A stretch of 64,000 bases of DNA, from NCBI GenBank assembly GCA_003550325.1, contig QKWP01000240.1, forward strand, positions 282,384-346,383, given 5' to 3'. Origin of the DNA: Gigaspora rosea. Its lineage: Eukaryota > Glomeromycota > Glomeromycetes > Diversisporales > Gigasporaceae. Under the pieces are notes generated by a model. That model had not been told where the DNA came from. It made no database searches and worked only from the letters and a program-made list of their open reading frames with translations. Of the stretch, positions 50,655 through 62,300 are shown piece after piece (the stretch's first letter is position 1; each line of letters begins with the position of its first letter). The translations under genes were made by a program, and so were the position numbers.

Positions 50655-52120
50655 GAACGTCATTTAATCTATTAAAAGGAATCCATTTGACTATATCCTC
50701 ATAAGATGTAGTTTCAGGTTAAAATTCTTTAATGCAATTGTTGACATCCTCATTTCCACTTATCTATCCTTGTGTTGTTTTCAGAGGTTTACATGTTTGA
50801 CACCAAACTTTAGACATGCCAAATTGGTTACACTTTGCGCGCTTTCTATCTACAAGTCACTATAAATCATTTATCATATCTACTAAAGGTGATCCAATTA
50901 ATGTCTTAAGTTCCACCGTATACATTCCGATTATAATCTGTATAACGTATTCCATCTAACCACATTGCTGTAAATACCATTTCAAATCCCCTTTCACCAA
51001 TCTTGTTAATACAATCATCAGCATCGTCAGCTCCACTCATCCATCCTTGCGTAGTTTTGTGATGATCACATGTTTGGTACCAAGCTTTTGCGGTATGTCG
51101 AACTGGTCCATATACTTTAAGTTTTACCACTCTCAACTCGCATGAGATCTTTAAATCCTTTCCCAGCCAATTCCATATCTGCAATGAATAGCAGCTTCAC
51201 AAATTCTCATAGCATTACTTGCCTTCGCAGACTTCTGACAATATCTGAATACTTTATGCTTATTGATTTCAACTGTGATTCCTATGTAATAACAATAACA
51301 AACTTGATAATTTCGTTAGACTCATTCATGCTTGATAATATGTGAATGACCTTTACAATTTCTTTCCCATATCATATAGGCAAGGACAATCACACCGAAA
51401 TCCTTTACACACTTGGTACATTCTAAGAAAGGTGAACAGTATCTATTACCTTTACTCTTATCACAGAACCACGCCGGGGTATCGTTTCGAGCACCAAGTC
51501 TTTTGTCACAAGCCCAGCCTTACGGCACATGCAATTCATCTAACGTCTCAATACGTAGGTAATTAATAATAATAATTTTTTTTCGTCCTTGTGCAGTATT
51601 TATTTACGTCCCAGTACCAGGGTATTTACGCGACTTTGGTTTTTTTTTTTTGCAACAAAACCCGACTCTCGAGTTCTGTTTAATGTTAATAATAATATTT
51701 CTGCACAGTACTTATTTACGTCCCAGTACCAGGGTATTTACGCGACTTTGGTTTTTTTTTCATTAAGCAGGTATCCATTTATAATTATCTTTGACTTCAT
51801 TTTCAATAATATTTATCCATTTATTCAGTTCATCAATTATTTCTCTAGATGTTGGACGTTTATTTGGATTAGAATCCATGCATTGACTTGCTACAATGGT
51901 CGACGTCGTTATCATCTTGGTTCATCTCATCCAACCAATAAACCATCTTGTTAGCTATTATAGCAGCAGTCACTCACTTATCAGGATCATTATCCACGCA
52001 ATACTGGCCGATCCAATATAAATTCCGGAGCGTGCGTACATTCAGGCTTCATTCTTTCAATGATCTTAAATTGAAGATTAGTATCAAGCGGAATTTCATC
52101 ATTATTCATACCCATGCCTT
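50655..52120 (-). pseudogene. TKL-like protein kinase fragments, out of order
   Basis: In reading order (high to low) on the minus strand: a C-lobe-like piece with NDPDK and ANKMVYWLDEM (about 51930-52030), a second C-lobe end with CMDSNPNKRPTSREIIDELN (about 51800-51890), an N-terminal piece with HKTTQGWMSGADDADD running into a damaged glycine loop IGERGFEMVFTAMWLDG (about 50930-51080), and another N-terminal piece with CKPLKTTQG then a TAG, ISGNEDVNNCIKEF then a stop, and VKWIPFNRLN (about 50660-50830). These words are typical of the expanded kinase family in this lineage (family knowledge, not a search). No copy has a full catalytic core, so all are relics. Confidence 0.65.
51560..51760 (+). 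repeat. Tandem direct repeat, about 112-bp period
   Basis: Two copies of TATTTACGTCCCAGTACCAG followed by GGTATTTACGCGACTTTGG and a T run, at about 51600 and 51713, with similar TTAATAATAATA lead-ins. Confidence 0.85.
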
Positions 52121-52928
52121 TTGGCTCTTTTGCGTTTTCATCACAATGACGAACTATATAAGTGTCATCAGCATTATCTGTTTTCTGATTTCGACGGTAT
52201 TGGACGTTCTCAGAAGTTGATTAAAATTCCTTCCATCTAAAAAACTTTTGATGAAGTTAACAAAGATAACCCATACTTTCAGTTGGGCTCGAAAATTATT
52301 CCATGTGATGAAAGAAGTTTAATTATATATTAGAATACTCAAAGAAAAGATACTTATATTAAAAGAATAGGGTGTATAAGAAGTCCCAAAATTTTCAGAC
52401 ATCATCTTTCGACTCCAGTACAGGAAAAACTTTTACTGCTCAAAGCGTAGACAAATAAATATCTCTATTCTTTCCCATAATAGACTTGAAAAACGTAGTC
52501 GATCTAATCTGTAATACAACAAATCGAGCAATATTCGACGATACAGTATGCTTATGAGTGAACATGTTTTCTCATTATCCCAAACTTAGTCAGAATGAAA
52601 GGCATCGAATATGGTCAAAGTTTTTATCAAACGTGCCAGTTTGCCACCAAAGCTAATAACTTTGCTGACTATGATCTCTCTTTTTTTTTCCATTTATCCA
52701 CTAAGCTTGAACTGGATATCGTGCAAGTTCTTCCACCGATGTTATTCGATACTGCGTAGGTTTGTCAAGATATTTTAACGTTCTTATACTTCCTCTTCTT
52801 TTTATTATATACTGTTAATCATTGTGTTTTTTTTTTTTTTTATACTTATTTAGCAAAATCTGAGTTCGGCTTTTGTTGATTATGGCCTATTTGCGAGAAG
52901 GCTTTTGTACCCAGGTTCTTCTGTCATG
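52121..52928. other. No supported gene
   Basis: Short plus-strand protein-like words (SSFDSSTGKTFTAQSVDK near 52410-52460) have stops close by and no known domain. T runs at about 52680 and 52830. Confidence 0.3.
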
Positions 52929-53039
52929 TCTATTCCTGACTTCTTATAAGGGATATTTCAAATCGCTGGGACTATCCGACTTCTTCCTAATGCGACGTTC
53001 ATTGGAAAATAGGTTTATATTCCACTCTTGTATCTTTAA
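52929..53039 (+). repeat. 111-bp direct repeat, right copy
   Basis: Partner of 49907-50017. The pair brackets the kinase fragments (about 3 kb). Confidence 0.9.
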
Positions 53040-53462
53040 GGGTAGGGTATCGATCTGCAATATTACACATAAATGTACTAGTAAAAATTATGGAAACCAG
53101 ATAATTTTTAGTAACGTAACTTTCTCGTGACTAGTAATAAATAATTATTGTAATAATTTCTCGTAAAAATTTGTTTTCCTAGCTTTGCTTGAACTTATAT
53201 CTATTATAAAAACCGTAAGTTCTTTCAACTTCACTTGTTTTTGTTAACTTTATATAAAAAATATATATAAGACAAGTTGCTCATCTCAAGGTTAAAAATG
53301 CGCATATAGAAGTAAACTTATTTATTTTTTATTTACTCTTTTAGATATTCGTTTATTACTTAATATCAACTTATTTTGAATATAAAACATGGCAAAATAT
53401 GTTTATTATATAAAAACTACTATGTATATATATTTTTTCTTATTAAATCTATTTTTAGAACA

Positions 53463-56051
53463 CCAATAAAAACTGGCCAAAAAAGCTACTTCTTGTGAAC
53501 AATCAACGTCAAAAGTATTCTCGATATAATAGATCAGTTTTTGTTCATGAAGACCCTAAATTTTTACGAATATTACCTTAACATAGTAAAAAAATCCTGT
53601 ATATATACTATTACAAGTTTCTAATATAGATTCAAATTTGCAAAATAAATCACTAGTTCCTTTAATACCCGGTTATAAAGTTTTTATATATCATGGTGGT
53701 TGTTTTTGTACAGTAGAACTAGAATGGAGTGAAACTAAACAAATTATATTGTGGATATGGAATGAATTTGGTACCGATAATATATTTTAGAATAAATCAA
53801 ATAATCAACAAACTTTTGAGAGATCAGATGATTTATTACACTATATTGAAAATAATCCATTAATTGTATATACTGGTCATCTTTCAATACCATATTTATT
53901 AGAGTTAACTTCAACAAAAAATGTTAAATGGTTACGTGGATTTATTGGAGCAAAATATTCTAATATATTTAATTTAGAATATAAACATCATAAAGCTGAA
54001 AAAGAAATTAATACCATAATCAAATCAGCAAAAAGAGACGTGGATTATTTAGAAGCTGAAATTGAACAAGGAAATCAACCAAATCTTGTTCTTAATTTAC
54101 AAAAATCAAATATTAATCCAGTTTTAATACAAGCACTAGGTAATAAAATAACAAAAACTCAAAACCAACTAAATAATACTAAAAAACGATTACGTCGCTC
54201 TTGTAATAAAATAATATCCTTACAAGAATTATTAGAAAATGAATTTGATAATTCAAGGTAATATAAAAAAAACAAAAAAAAATAATTTATAATAAGTTAT
54301 TTCAATAATAAATTATTATATCTTATATAGTAATGATAGTGAAAGTAGCAATATAGAAAAAGATCAAGATTCTTTATCTATAACAAGTAAAACATCTGAA
54401 CTTCAAGAAATTATAGATACAATGATTACTAAAAGCAAATTAGGCTCTAGTTTGTTTGTTAGTACAAATACTTTTCTCAAATTAATTATTAATCAACCAT
54501 GTTTAGCATGTTTCAATACTGATATCAAAACCAAAAAATATCAAATAACGGCTTGTGGATTTTCTGTAAAGATTAATATTACCTGTAATAAATGTTCCAC
54601 GACAATGTTTCATAAAAATGAAGCAGCTGGAATTGACTATTCAAAGCTTGTTGCTGGAGCAGGTTTAGTTAGAGGCGTAAATAAAGAAGAATGGGCAACA
54701 ATGTTATATGCATGTGGTATTACACAACAAAGTGGAAGAAAACAATACTTTCAAAAACAAGAAACTTTTTTTCAAAAATTCAAGAAAGTGCTGAAAATAG
54801 AGCGAATTTTGCTTTACATGCTGCATGTAAACAAATTCAAGCACAAAATAAACATACGTTGGAAGTTAGTTTTGATAATTCGTGGAGTCATGTACGAGAA
54901 GCATCACAAGCTAGTGGTGAATTTATCTATAATAGAAATATTGAAGGTTAGTACTAAATTAATTATATTAACAAATAAATATCAATAATTTTAATAATAC
55001 TTATTAATTATTAAAAGGATATCGTTCCAAGCCTATTGTAGTTTATCATTTAGTAGAAAAACCTCAAATTTATAAAAATAAAAAAGGAGAAACAATTACA
55101 ATTAATGAAGGAAATTACAATAGTAGTAGCAAACAAATGGAACATGCCAATTTAATTGGATCTATTGCAAAAATTACACCTACACTTATTGAATACAATA
55201 TGGTTCTTGGAGTTGCTGTAGATGGAGATTTAAATAGTAATAAAACATTAGCAGACCAACCAATTGTATCAAAAATTTTTGCAGATTTAAAACACAAAGC
55301 GACAACTGTAAAAAAAAAAATAGATAAAATAAAGTTTTTATATTTAATATTGTAATATCTTTATATATATATATCTAATAAACTATTAACTTTAGTTAAA
55401 AATAAAAGATGGAAATACCTTGAACAACCAATAATGAACTTCTATACTCAAGCTGTATATGCTGCTTGCATTCGTGCTAGTGATGATAATTATCCACCAA
55501 TTACAGATAAAGATTTACACCAAATGTACTATGATATTGTAGTAGAGCATCTATTTGATAATTATAGCCAGTGTTGGAGCAAAATATGCTGGAAGGTAGA
55601 TAATCCAGACTTGGTCTTATCAGAACCTAATCTTGTTGGCAAAAGTAGTACACAATTAAATGCTTTAAAAACTTTTCTTAAAGGAATTACTCTATTATCT
55701 CCTCGTCAAAGTTTAATTACAAAAATGTGTACTAGTCAAAATGAATCTGTAAATAGAATAAAGTTAAATTATACAGACAAAAAACAAGATTATCCAAAAC
55801 CTTATAGAACTCGTTATGCATTAGCAGTAATTTATAACAATAATGGTTTTCTGGAAATGTTGCAGATTTTGTGACAAGCAGGATAAATTTCGAGTTTTTC
55901 AGACCAAGATTTACTAAATATTAGAAAAATTTGAAAACAAAAAGAAGATAAACGGAATTGTAATGTTACCGAAATTCATAAAAGAAATGAAATGCGAGTA
56001 AAAAAAATAATTCAGCAAAAAAACCAATTACAAGATTTTGATTGGTCACAA
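53463..56051 (+). pseudogene. Mutator-like transposase part of a transposase-helicase gene
   Basis: Blocks in order: a lysine-rich start (53463-53580), then 53633-54257 with coiled-coil-like KAEKEINTIIKSAKRD, intron 54258-54330, then a block with zinc-like CLAC and CNKC and YACGITQQSGRKQYF. Next is the DDE-type core: SFDNSWSHVREAS (about 54870), GNYNSSSKQMEHANLIG (about 55110), VAVDGDLNSN (about 55220) with ADLKHKA after it, and SQNESVNRIKLNY (about 55735). The D, D and NE words fit the animal/fungal Mutator-like transposase domain by pattern. It is broken by a one-base insertion in a T run near 54770 and by stops at about 53790 and 55872-55930. The last exon ends QDFDWSQ at a GTAAGT donor. 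Confidence 0.7.
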
Positions 56052-56304
56052 GTAAGTTAAAATTAAATTATCTAATTAGTATTCTACAACAGACATTTAA
56101 ATTAAAATATAAAAAGTTAATATCTATAATTCTGATCTATTAAAAGCTAATACCAGTATCAAAAATTAATATTATAATTAAAACTAAATATAGTATTGTG
56201 CTTTTAATAAATCGAAATTATATTGCATTATATTTTGATTACCTGTTGCAGAGTGCTAGTATAAATTATATTAAAAAAAAACTAAATTAAAACTTAAAAA
56301 ATAG

Positions 56305-58166
56305 GATTTAGTTCCATATGGAAAAATAGTACAAGATAATATTACCAGATCTATGTTCCGTCCATCCTTTTTTGAACTTATCCCTAATTTTGATAGCTTT
56401 ATTTTATGTGAAGGCTGTGGTTCATTTCCAAAAAGATTTCCAGAACAAGGCCTTTGTAAATTGTGTGAATTTTATTGGAATTATGAATTAACAAATTATA
56501 TTGATAATACAAAATTTCACTTTACAAAAGAAAAATTACCAATACAATCCCTATTAAATATGATTGAAACAGTTTTGTTAGAAGTTTTTAATTTTCAATA
56601 TTATAAAGAGTTGCAGTATGAAAGTATAGAAAGTTTTATGTTAGGCAAAGATACATTAACTATTATGCCAACAGGAGGAGGTAAAACTTTAATTTTTTCT
56701 GTGGCTAGTGTGTTGTTTTGTGGATTGACAGTAGTATTCACTCCGTTAAAATCTCTAATGGGATGCCAATTGGTATATAAATGAATTAATATTATTATAT
56801 TATACAATAGACTTAAACTATTATTAACTAATACTGAATTAAATTTATAATATAGAAAGAGCTAATCGATATAGGAATACCTTCAGCATATCTTTTTGCT
56901 ACCACAGACCAACCTCCTGATATACAAGAAAAAATTTTTTCAGAAATTGCTTCAGGATATACTAAAATTTTGTGGATTACACCAGAAAAGTTTATTCAAA
57001 ACCTAAAATTTCATTAAATGTTAAAAAAAAATAGCTGAAACACGTAAAATTCAGTTCGTTATAGATGAAGCCCACTGTATAATAGAATATGCACATTTTA
57101 GATAATTGTTTGTAATTAATTAACAAATAAGAAAAATTCTAAACTTAACTTATTAATAGACCAGCCTAGAATCAACTATTCAAGTTGAAAGATGAATTTA
57201 CCTCAGCACCAATCCTTCTGTTAACTGCAACTTGTAATGAATTTATGGCCAACCAATTAATTATAAATCTTAAATGTCCTAATTTGAATATAATTCGCAG
57301 TAAACATATTCATAGACCAGAATTAAATCTTCAAGTGCATCCTAAGCCTATAAAAAAAGATAAGCTATTAGAAGCGATATTTAATTATTATAAATGAGAT
57401 CACTTCTGGACAAATAATTATCTATTGTGCAATGCCAGATGAATGCATAGATATCATTACAGCTCTTAAAGGACAATATAATTTAGATTCAATTACAACT
57501 TACCATGGAAAATTGTCTAGTAATGAACAAAAAAAAGCTCTAACGGGTTGGAAAACTGCTCTCTATCGATATATAGTGGCAACTAATGCTTTTGGAATGG
57601 GTGTAGATATTGCTGATATAAGAGTAATAATACATACAACATTTCCAATTTCGATTACAAATCTTGTACAAGAAATTGGCCGTGCTGCACAGGATGGTAA
57701 TCCTGGAAAATCTATAATATTCTATTCATGAAGTGACATTCGAAGATTAATTCTAATCAAAGCAAAAAATAAGGAAAGGTAAATAATTAGTTTGTATTAA
57801 GATACAAAAAAAAAAATTCAACATAAATTTTATAAGATTACTGATAGGTGATTGATTTGCAGTTTTTCACAAGATGATGATTTCGCAGCAACTATTTTTG
57901 AGTCATCTTATTGTTTTCAAGATATTTACACTTGTCGGCAAATATTGTACTATACATCTTTTAAATGGACTATAGATCTATCGATTTCTGAATGCAATGT
58001 ATGTGATAATTGTATTAGACGATCTCAAGATAAAGCAGTGCGAGTTAATGTTTATAATGACTTGTTAAGAATGCTAAATGTAACAGAAAAGTTGTTGAGA
58101 ATGGTAACGGAGAGAAAATTGATGAGTTTTGGAAGAGAGGTTAGTAGATATTTTCTTAAAAGCTGA
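56305..58166 (+). pseudogene. RecQ-type helicase part of a transposase-helicase gene
   Basis: Starts at an AG acceptor in phase 0 with the preceding transposase exon (DWSQ then DLVPYG), so both may be one protein. Visible: a Cys cluster CEGCGSFPKRF, Walker A PTGGGKT (about 56670), intron 56773-56855, Walker B VIDEAHCI (about 57060, after a frameshift), LLLTATC (about 57215), YHGKLSS and VATNAFGMGVDIADIR (57500-57620), motif VI as QEIGRAAQDG, and the RecQ zinc block with YCFQDIYTCRQILYY and CNVCDNC (57910-58015). Damage: TAA 57015-57017, extra A at about 57022-57030, TAG at a likely Trp 57167-57169, and stops near 57395 and 57730. Motif VI lacks the usual Arg finger (Gln instead). Family identity is secure. 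Confidence 0.85.
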
Positions 58167-59183
58167 AAACAAAAACACAAGAGATAAAAACTTATCATTG
58201 TTTTGGAATAAGGAAGAAGATACCTCATATAAACCAATAATTTTTACTTGAGATACATGCTTTCATATGGTAGATAAGTTAATCGCTAAGGGCTTATAAG
58301 GCAGAATGTAATTATTGAACCTCTCCATTCTGGCTCTTCTATCTTAACATATAGCTGTAGTATAGTCTCTATTTCTGATAATGCGCAAGAGCAAATAGGC
58401 ATGAATGAATGGTGGGAATTTGTAAAACAAAATTCAAGGCAAAAAAAGAGTGCGATAAAATAGAATTGGCTTACCTCCTGTTCATTTTTAGGCTAATAAT
58501 AAAGAATTACCAGTACATAGTAACGTTAACGTAAATAGTTGTACGTTAACAAAGTTAAAGTAATCAATATAAAAAAATATATTGTCTATTTGCCATATAA
58601 AACGATAATAAATTCAACTATAAAATAGCAGTGCAAATAAGATTAATCAGTAATCTAACGATCAGTTTAAATTATTGCTGGAAGGAATTAAATAGAGCAA
58701 ATATTAAATCTATTCACTAGATTAGAGATCTTTGTATAAATAATAAAAATTTTATGCGACAAATGTGATATCTTATATCCTAGTGATCGGATCTAAACAA
58801 TTTTTTTACCATTCATACGATAAGAATCAAATGATATAAAAATTGCTCGAATTTGATATGGGAGCATATTAATTCATTAAAATAATCATTCGTCAAAGTA
58901 CTTCTATCTTATAATTCGTATATGTTTATTCAAATAAGTAATTATAACTTGCCAAAGAATATTATCATTAAAACAAATACAGACTATAAGAACCAACTCA
59001 GATCTATAAAACACCCAATCCGAACCTCAACTAATGAACTCTAAACTACCATACGCTTTGACAGAATCGATCTGCAATCACAAAGAAGTTGAATATTCGT
59101 TAGTGCTTTCTTTGCCACAAAAAATATACAAACTGTTCAACTTATCTTCGCGCTAAATTTCCTCTCTAAACACCATATAAACT
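58167..59183. other. No supported gene
   Basis: AT-rich with ACGTTAAC words at 58525-58555. No inverted repeat matching the left flank of the transposase-helicase gene was found, so the ends of that element remain undefined. Confidence 0.4.
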
Positions 59184-59375
59184 TTTTTTTTAATTTTTAA
59201 TGGTGAGACCTTGCTCTTATCTTTATTAAATTTAATGGAAGCTTTTTACAGTTGGAAAAAATTTCATTGTTTAAATCTAATGCTAAGAAAAAGAACTCAG
59301 ACATATAGCTAGATAAACAAAAGTAAACCTAGTACTTATCTGTGGCCTAAACCAACCAGAGTGGCCAAGGCTCAC
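59184..59375 (-). other. LINE 3' UTR and A-rich tail
   Basis: Following the LINE stop on the minus strand comes about 190 bp with an AATAAA word near 59225 and an A-rich end (AAAAATTAAAAAAAAAG, about 59184-59200), the usual 3' end of a non-LTR retrotransposon. Confidence 0.65.
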
Positions 59376-62300
59376 CTAGATTTGATTATTAGTTAATATA
59401 CTTGAAGGGTGTGTAAGATATTTAATCCAGTGGGGGTACCAGTAATCTATTTTCTGAATTGATTTATTTATAATAGAGTCGTTATTGTTGGTATCGATTG
59501 TAGGTATAATAGATATAGAAGATTCAGAGTCTGTAGGCTGATTTTGTGAAATTGTTTGTTGATAGTATGATCTTGAGGTACAGTATGGGATCCAGATTTT
59601 TGTATAAATTTGTTGGTTGAGATGAAGTAAAAATTGAATTGTAAGGGACTGAGCAGACTTTGAAGATGGGGCAGTTTCTTGTAATATGTTAATTAGTTCT
59701 AATGGAATAAGACCTGATAGAGTTGAATATAATGAAGGCTTGTATGAAAAATGATGAATTTGAAGACTATCAAGTTTTAAAATTTTGGAGTGAAGATTTT
59801 TGGCCTGAGTTGGAGAAATATCTAGTTTGTCAGAACTAAGTATTTGGTTTAAAGAATTGTTTATAAGATCTAGTAATAGATTGGTATTTGGGCAAGTAAC
59901 CCAATGCAAGGCATAACTTGCCTGTTGGCATATATGACAGATATTAGGGTATGAAGGATATCTTTTATGAAGAATATGTGGAGAAGGAAGCTCATCAAGT
60001 AATAGTTTAACTCTAAAAGATTTTAGAGTAGAGGATTGGAAGCTATGTGAAAAGTTGCTAATTTTTTGGTTATTATTGATATATAACCATGAAGCGTTCC
60101 AATTAATAAGTTGTAAAATTTGATTCCATTGCTGAAAGCGGTTTTGTGATGTCCACAATGCAATTATATGTGCTCTGCAGATTGTTCTAATGCTGCGACG
60201 AATAGGAAGTTCCATTGGATAATTATCAGAAGTAGGTGTATATTGAGGATTATATATATTGCTTGGGTTAAAAATAAGATAGGGTGCTATATGATGGTTG
60301 CATGCTAGTTGATCAGCTTTATTATTAAAATTGTCATCTTCATGTGCATTTACTTTGTGCAGGGTAATATTAAGATTGTAGGACTTAATTAAATTAAGTA
60401 ATGTATTCCATATTGACCAATAGGGTATATTTAAAAAGTTTGGAAGTGGTATAGTATTAATTAAGCTTTGAAATTTAGAGATAACTGATTGTGAATCTGT
60501 ATAGATTTGAATAGTACAGTTTCTAGGAGCTGTACTTATTGCAGCTAAAATTGCAAGTAGTTCTGTTTTAAAAGAGCATGGCCAAAATTTGGTTTGTGCT
60601 TGAAAGGAATGTATAATATTCTGGTTAGCTATTTGTATCCAACCAATTCCCATAGAGCATTGGGGATTGCCTAGATTAATAACAGACCCATCTGTATAAA
60701 AGATGAGTTCTGAAAAACTATTATTGTAATGTGTAAATGACTGAAGAGTATCATAAGCTTGACTTGGCTCAAATATATGAGGAAATTGTATAGTAGAAAT
60801 ATTAAGAATTGGTGGTGGTGGGATATGAATTGGATTTCTAAGTGCAATTGAATATATGAGATCTAAAAAATTAGCATTTAAGTTAATTGTTTTGTCAGAA
60901 TTCAGTCTGCCAAAAAATTTTGTAGCATGACTAGTAGGTATTAGGATGGTACATTTGTTTTGGATTATTTTGGTATTAAGAGAACAATTACTGCATAGTG
61001 ATATAGTAATTGGTGGAGTGGGATATAAGTTTGTAAATTGTGTTTGAATAGAGCATTGCCAGTGAGTTATTAATGTAAAGTCTGATGCAGTTGGTTGGCG
61101 GCGGGCTTTGCCTATAATAATTTGATCATTTAATAATGTAATAAGCCAAGGCTTGGCATGTTTTGAAAAATGACCAGTAGTATAGCTATAATAGTTTGTA
61201 GAAGGTAAATTTATGTGTGGATAAATAGTACATTCATAGGAGTGGCTAGTGACTTTATCTTCTAAAAGGGTAAACCATTGGGGGGTTCTACCTTTAGGAA
61301 TTTTGTGTAGTCTGGGTGAAATATGTTTCCAATCTAGTAAGCATGAATTGTCATATGTTGTGAGTTGATCAAGAAAAAGTATATGGTGATGTCGAATTTG
61401 TTTTTTAAAAGTTGTATATTTAGGATGTGTAGCAAGAATAGATTCTAAAGAAATTGAACCTTCTTTGATTGTAAAGGGAATGTTAGAGTAAGTATTAGGG
61501 CTAATAGACCAGTTAAGATGTTTGAAGAGCTGAATAATTTTAAAGGTTGTAGTTAATTTATTAGGGCCATCAATTGTAGGATTAGGGTGTGAGAAGATAC
61601 TGATAGGTGACCAGAGGTTATTTTGAAGTTGTTGGACCCTAATAAGAGTAGTAGTGCTTAGTAGACTATTGTTGTTTAATCTTTTAATAAAGTTGAATAG
61701 GTGGTGTTGAAGTTGTATATCCCAGATATTTTTAATATTGTAAATTTGAGGATGAAGTAAAGTACTAGTAGGGATTGTACAGTTAAGTTTGGCTTTATGC
61801 TTGATTAATCCTATATGCTGTGTTAAGATCTTGTTACATGTTGACTGGCTCAATACTATATTTTGTATCCGGTATTCTATTGTAGGAATAATAATGATAT
61901 TGATAATATAGCATGCTTGAGTATCTGTAATTTGTTTTGTACGTGCAATTTGTATAAGCTGGCTTGATTCAGCAATAATAAGTTTGGTCTGTTGAAATTG
62001 TTTGTTGTCTAAAGTGAACCAGCACCCAAGAAACTTAAAAGGCTGATTTGGTTGTTGAAGAGGAAGAGGATGGTTGTTGTATATAATTGGAATGTAGTTT
62101 TGTTGTTTAATATTGGTTGAAAGTATTGATTTAGTTGGGTTAACTTGAATGTTTGCCATAGAATAGAAGGATTCTGCAATAGTAAGAATCTTGGAGAGCT
62201 CAGTTTGGGATGATGCTATCCATAAAGTATTATCCATATATGCTAGAACTGAACATTTGGTTTGTAAATTGTCAGTTGTAAGGTTTTTGAGGTTAGTAAG

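Noticed and set aside
50370..50675. 101-codon plus frame and its minus partner
   Set aside because: Mutually overlapping, no domain; the area is repeat-flanked and less AT-rich, so long frames arise by chance.
53040..59180. Terminal inverted repeats for the transposase-helicase element
   Set aside because: Only a short shared word, ATCGATCTGCAAT (about 53049 and 59065), in direct orientation was seen; too little to define ends.
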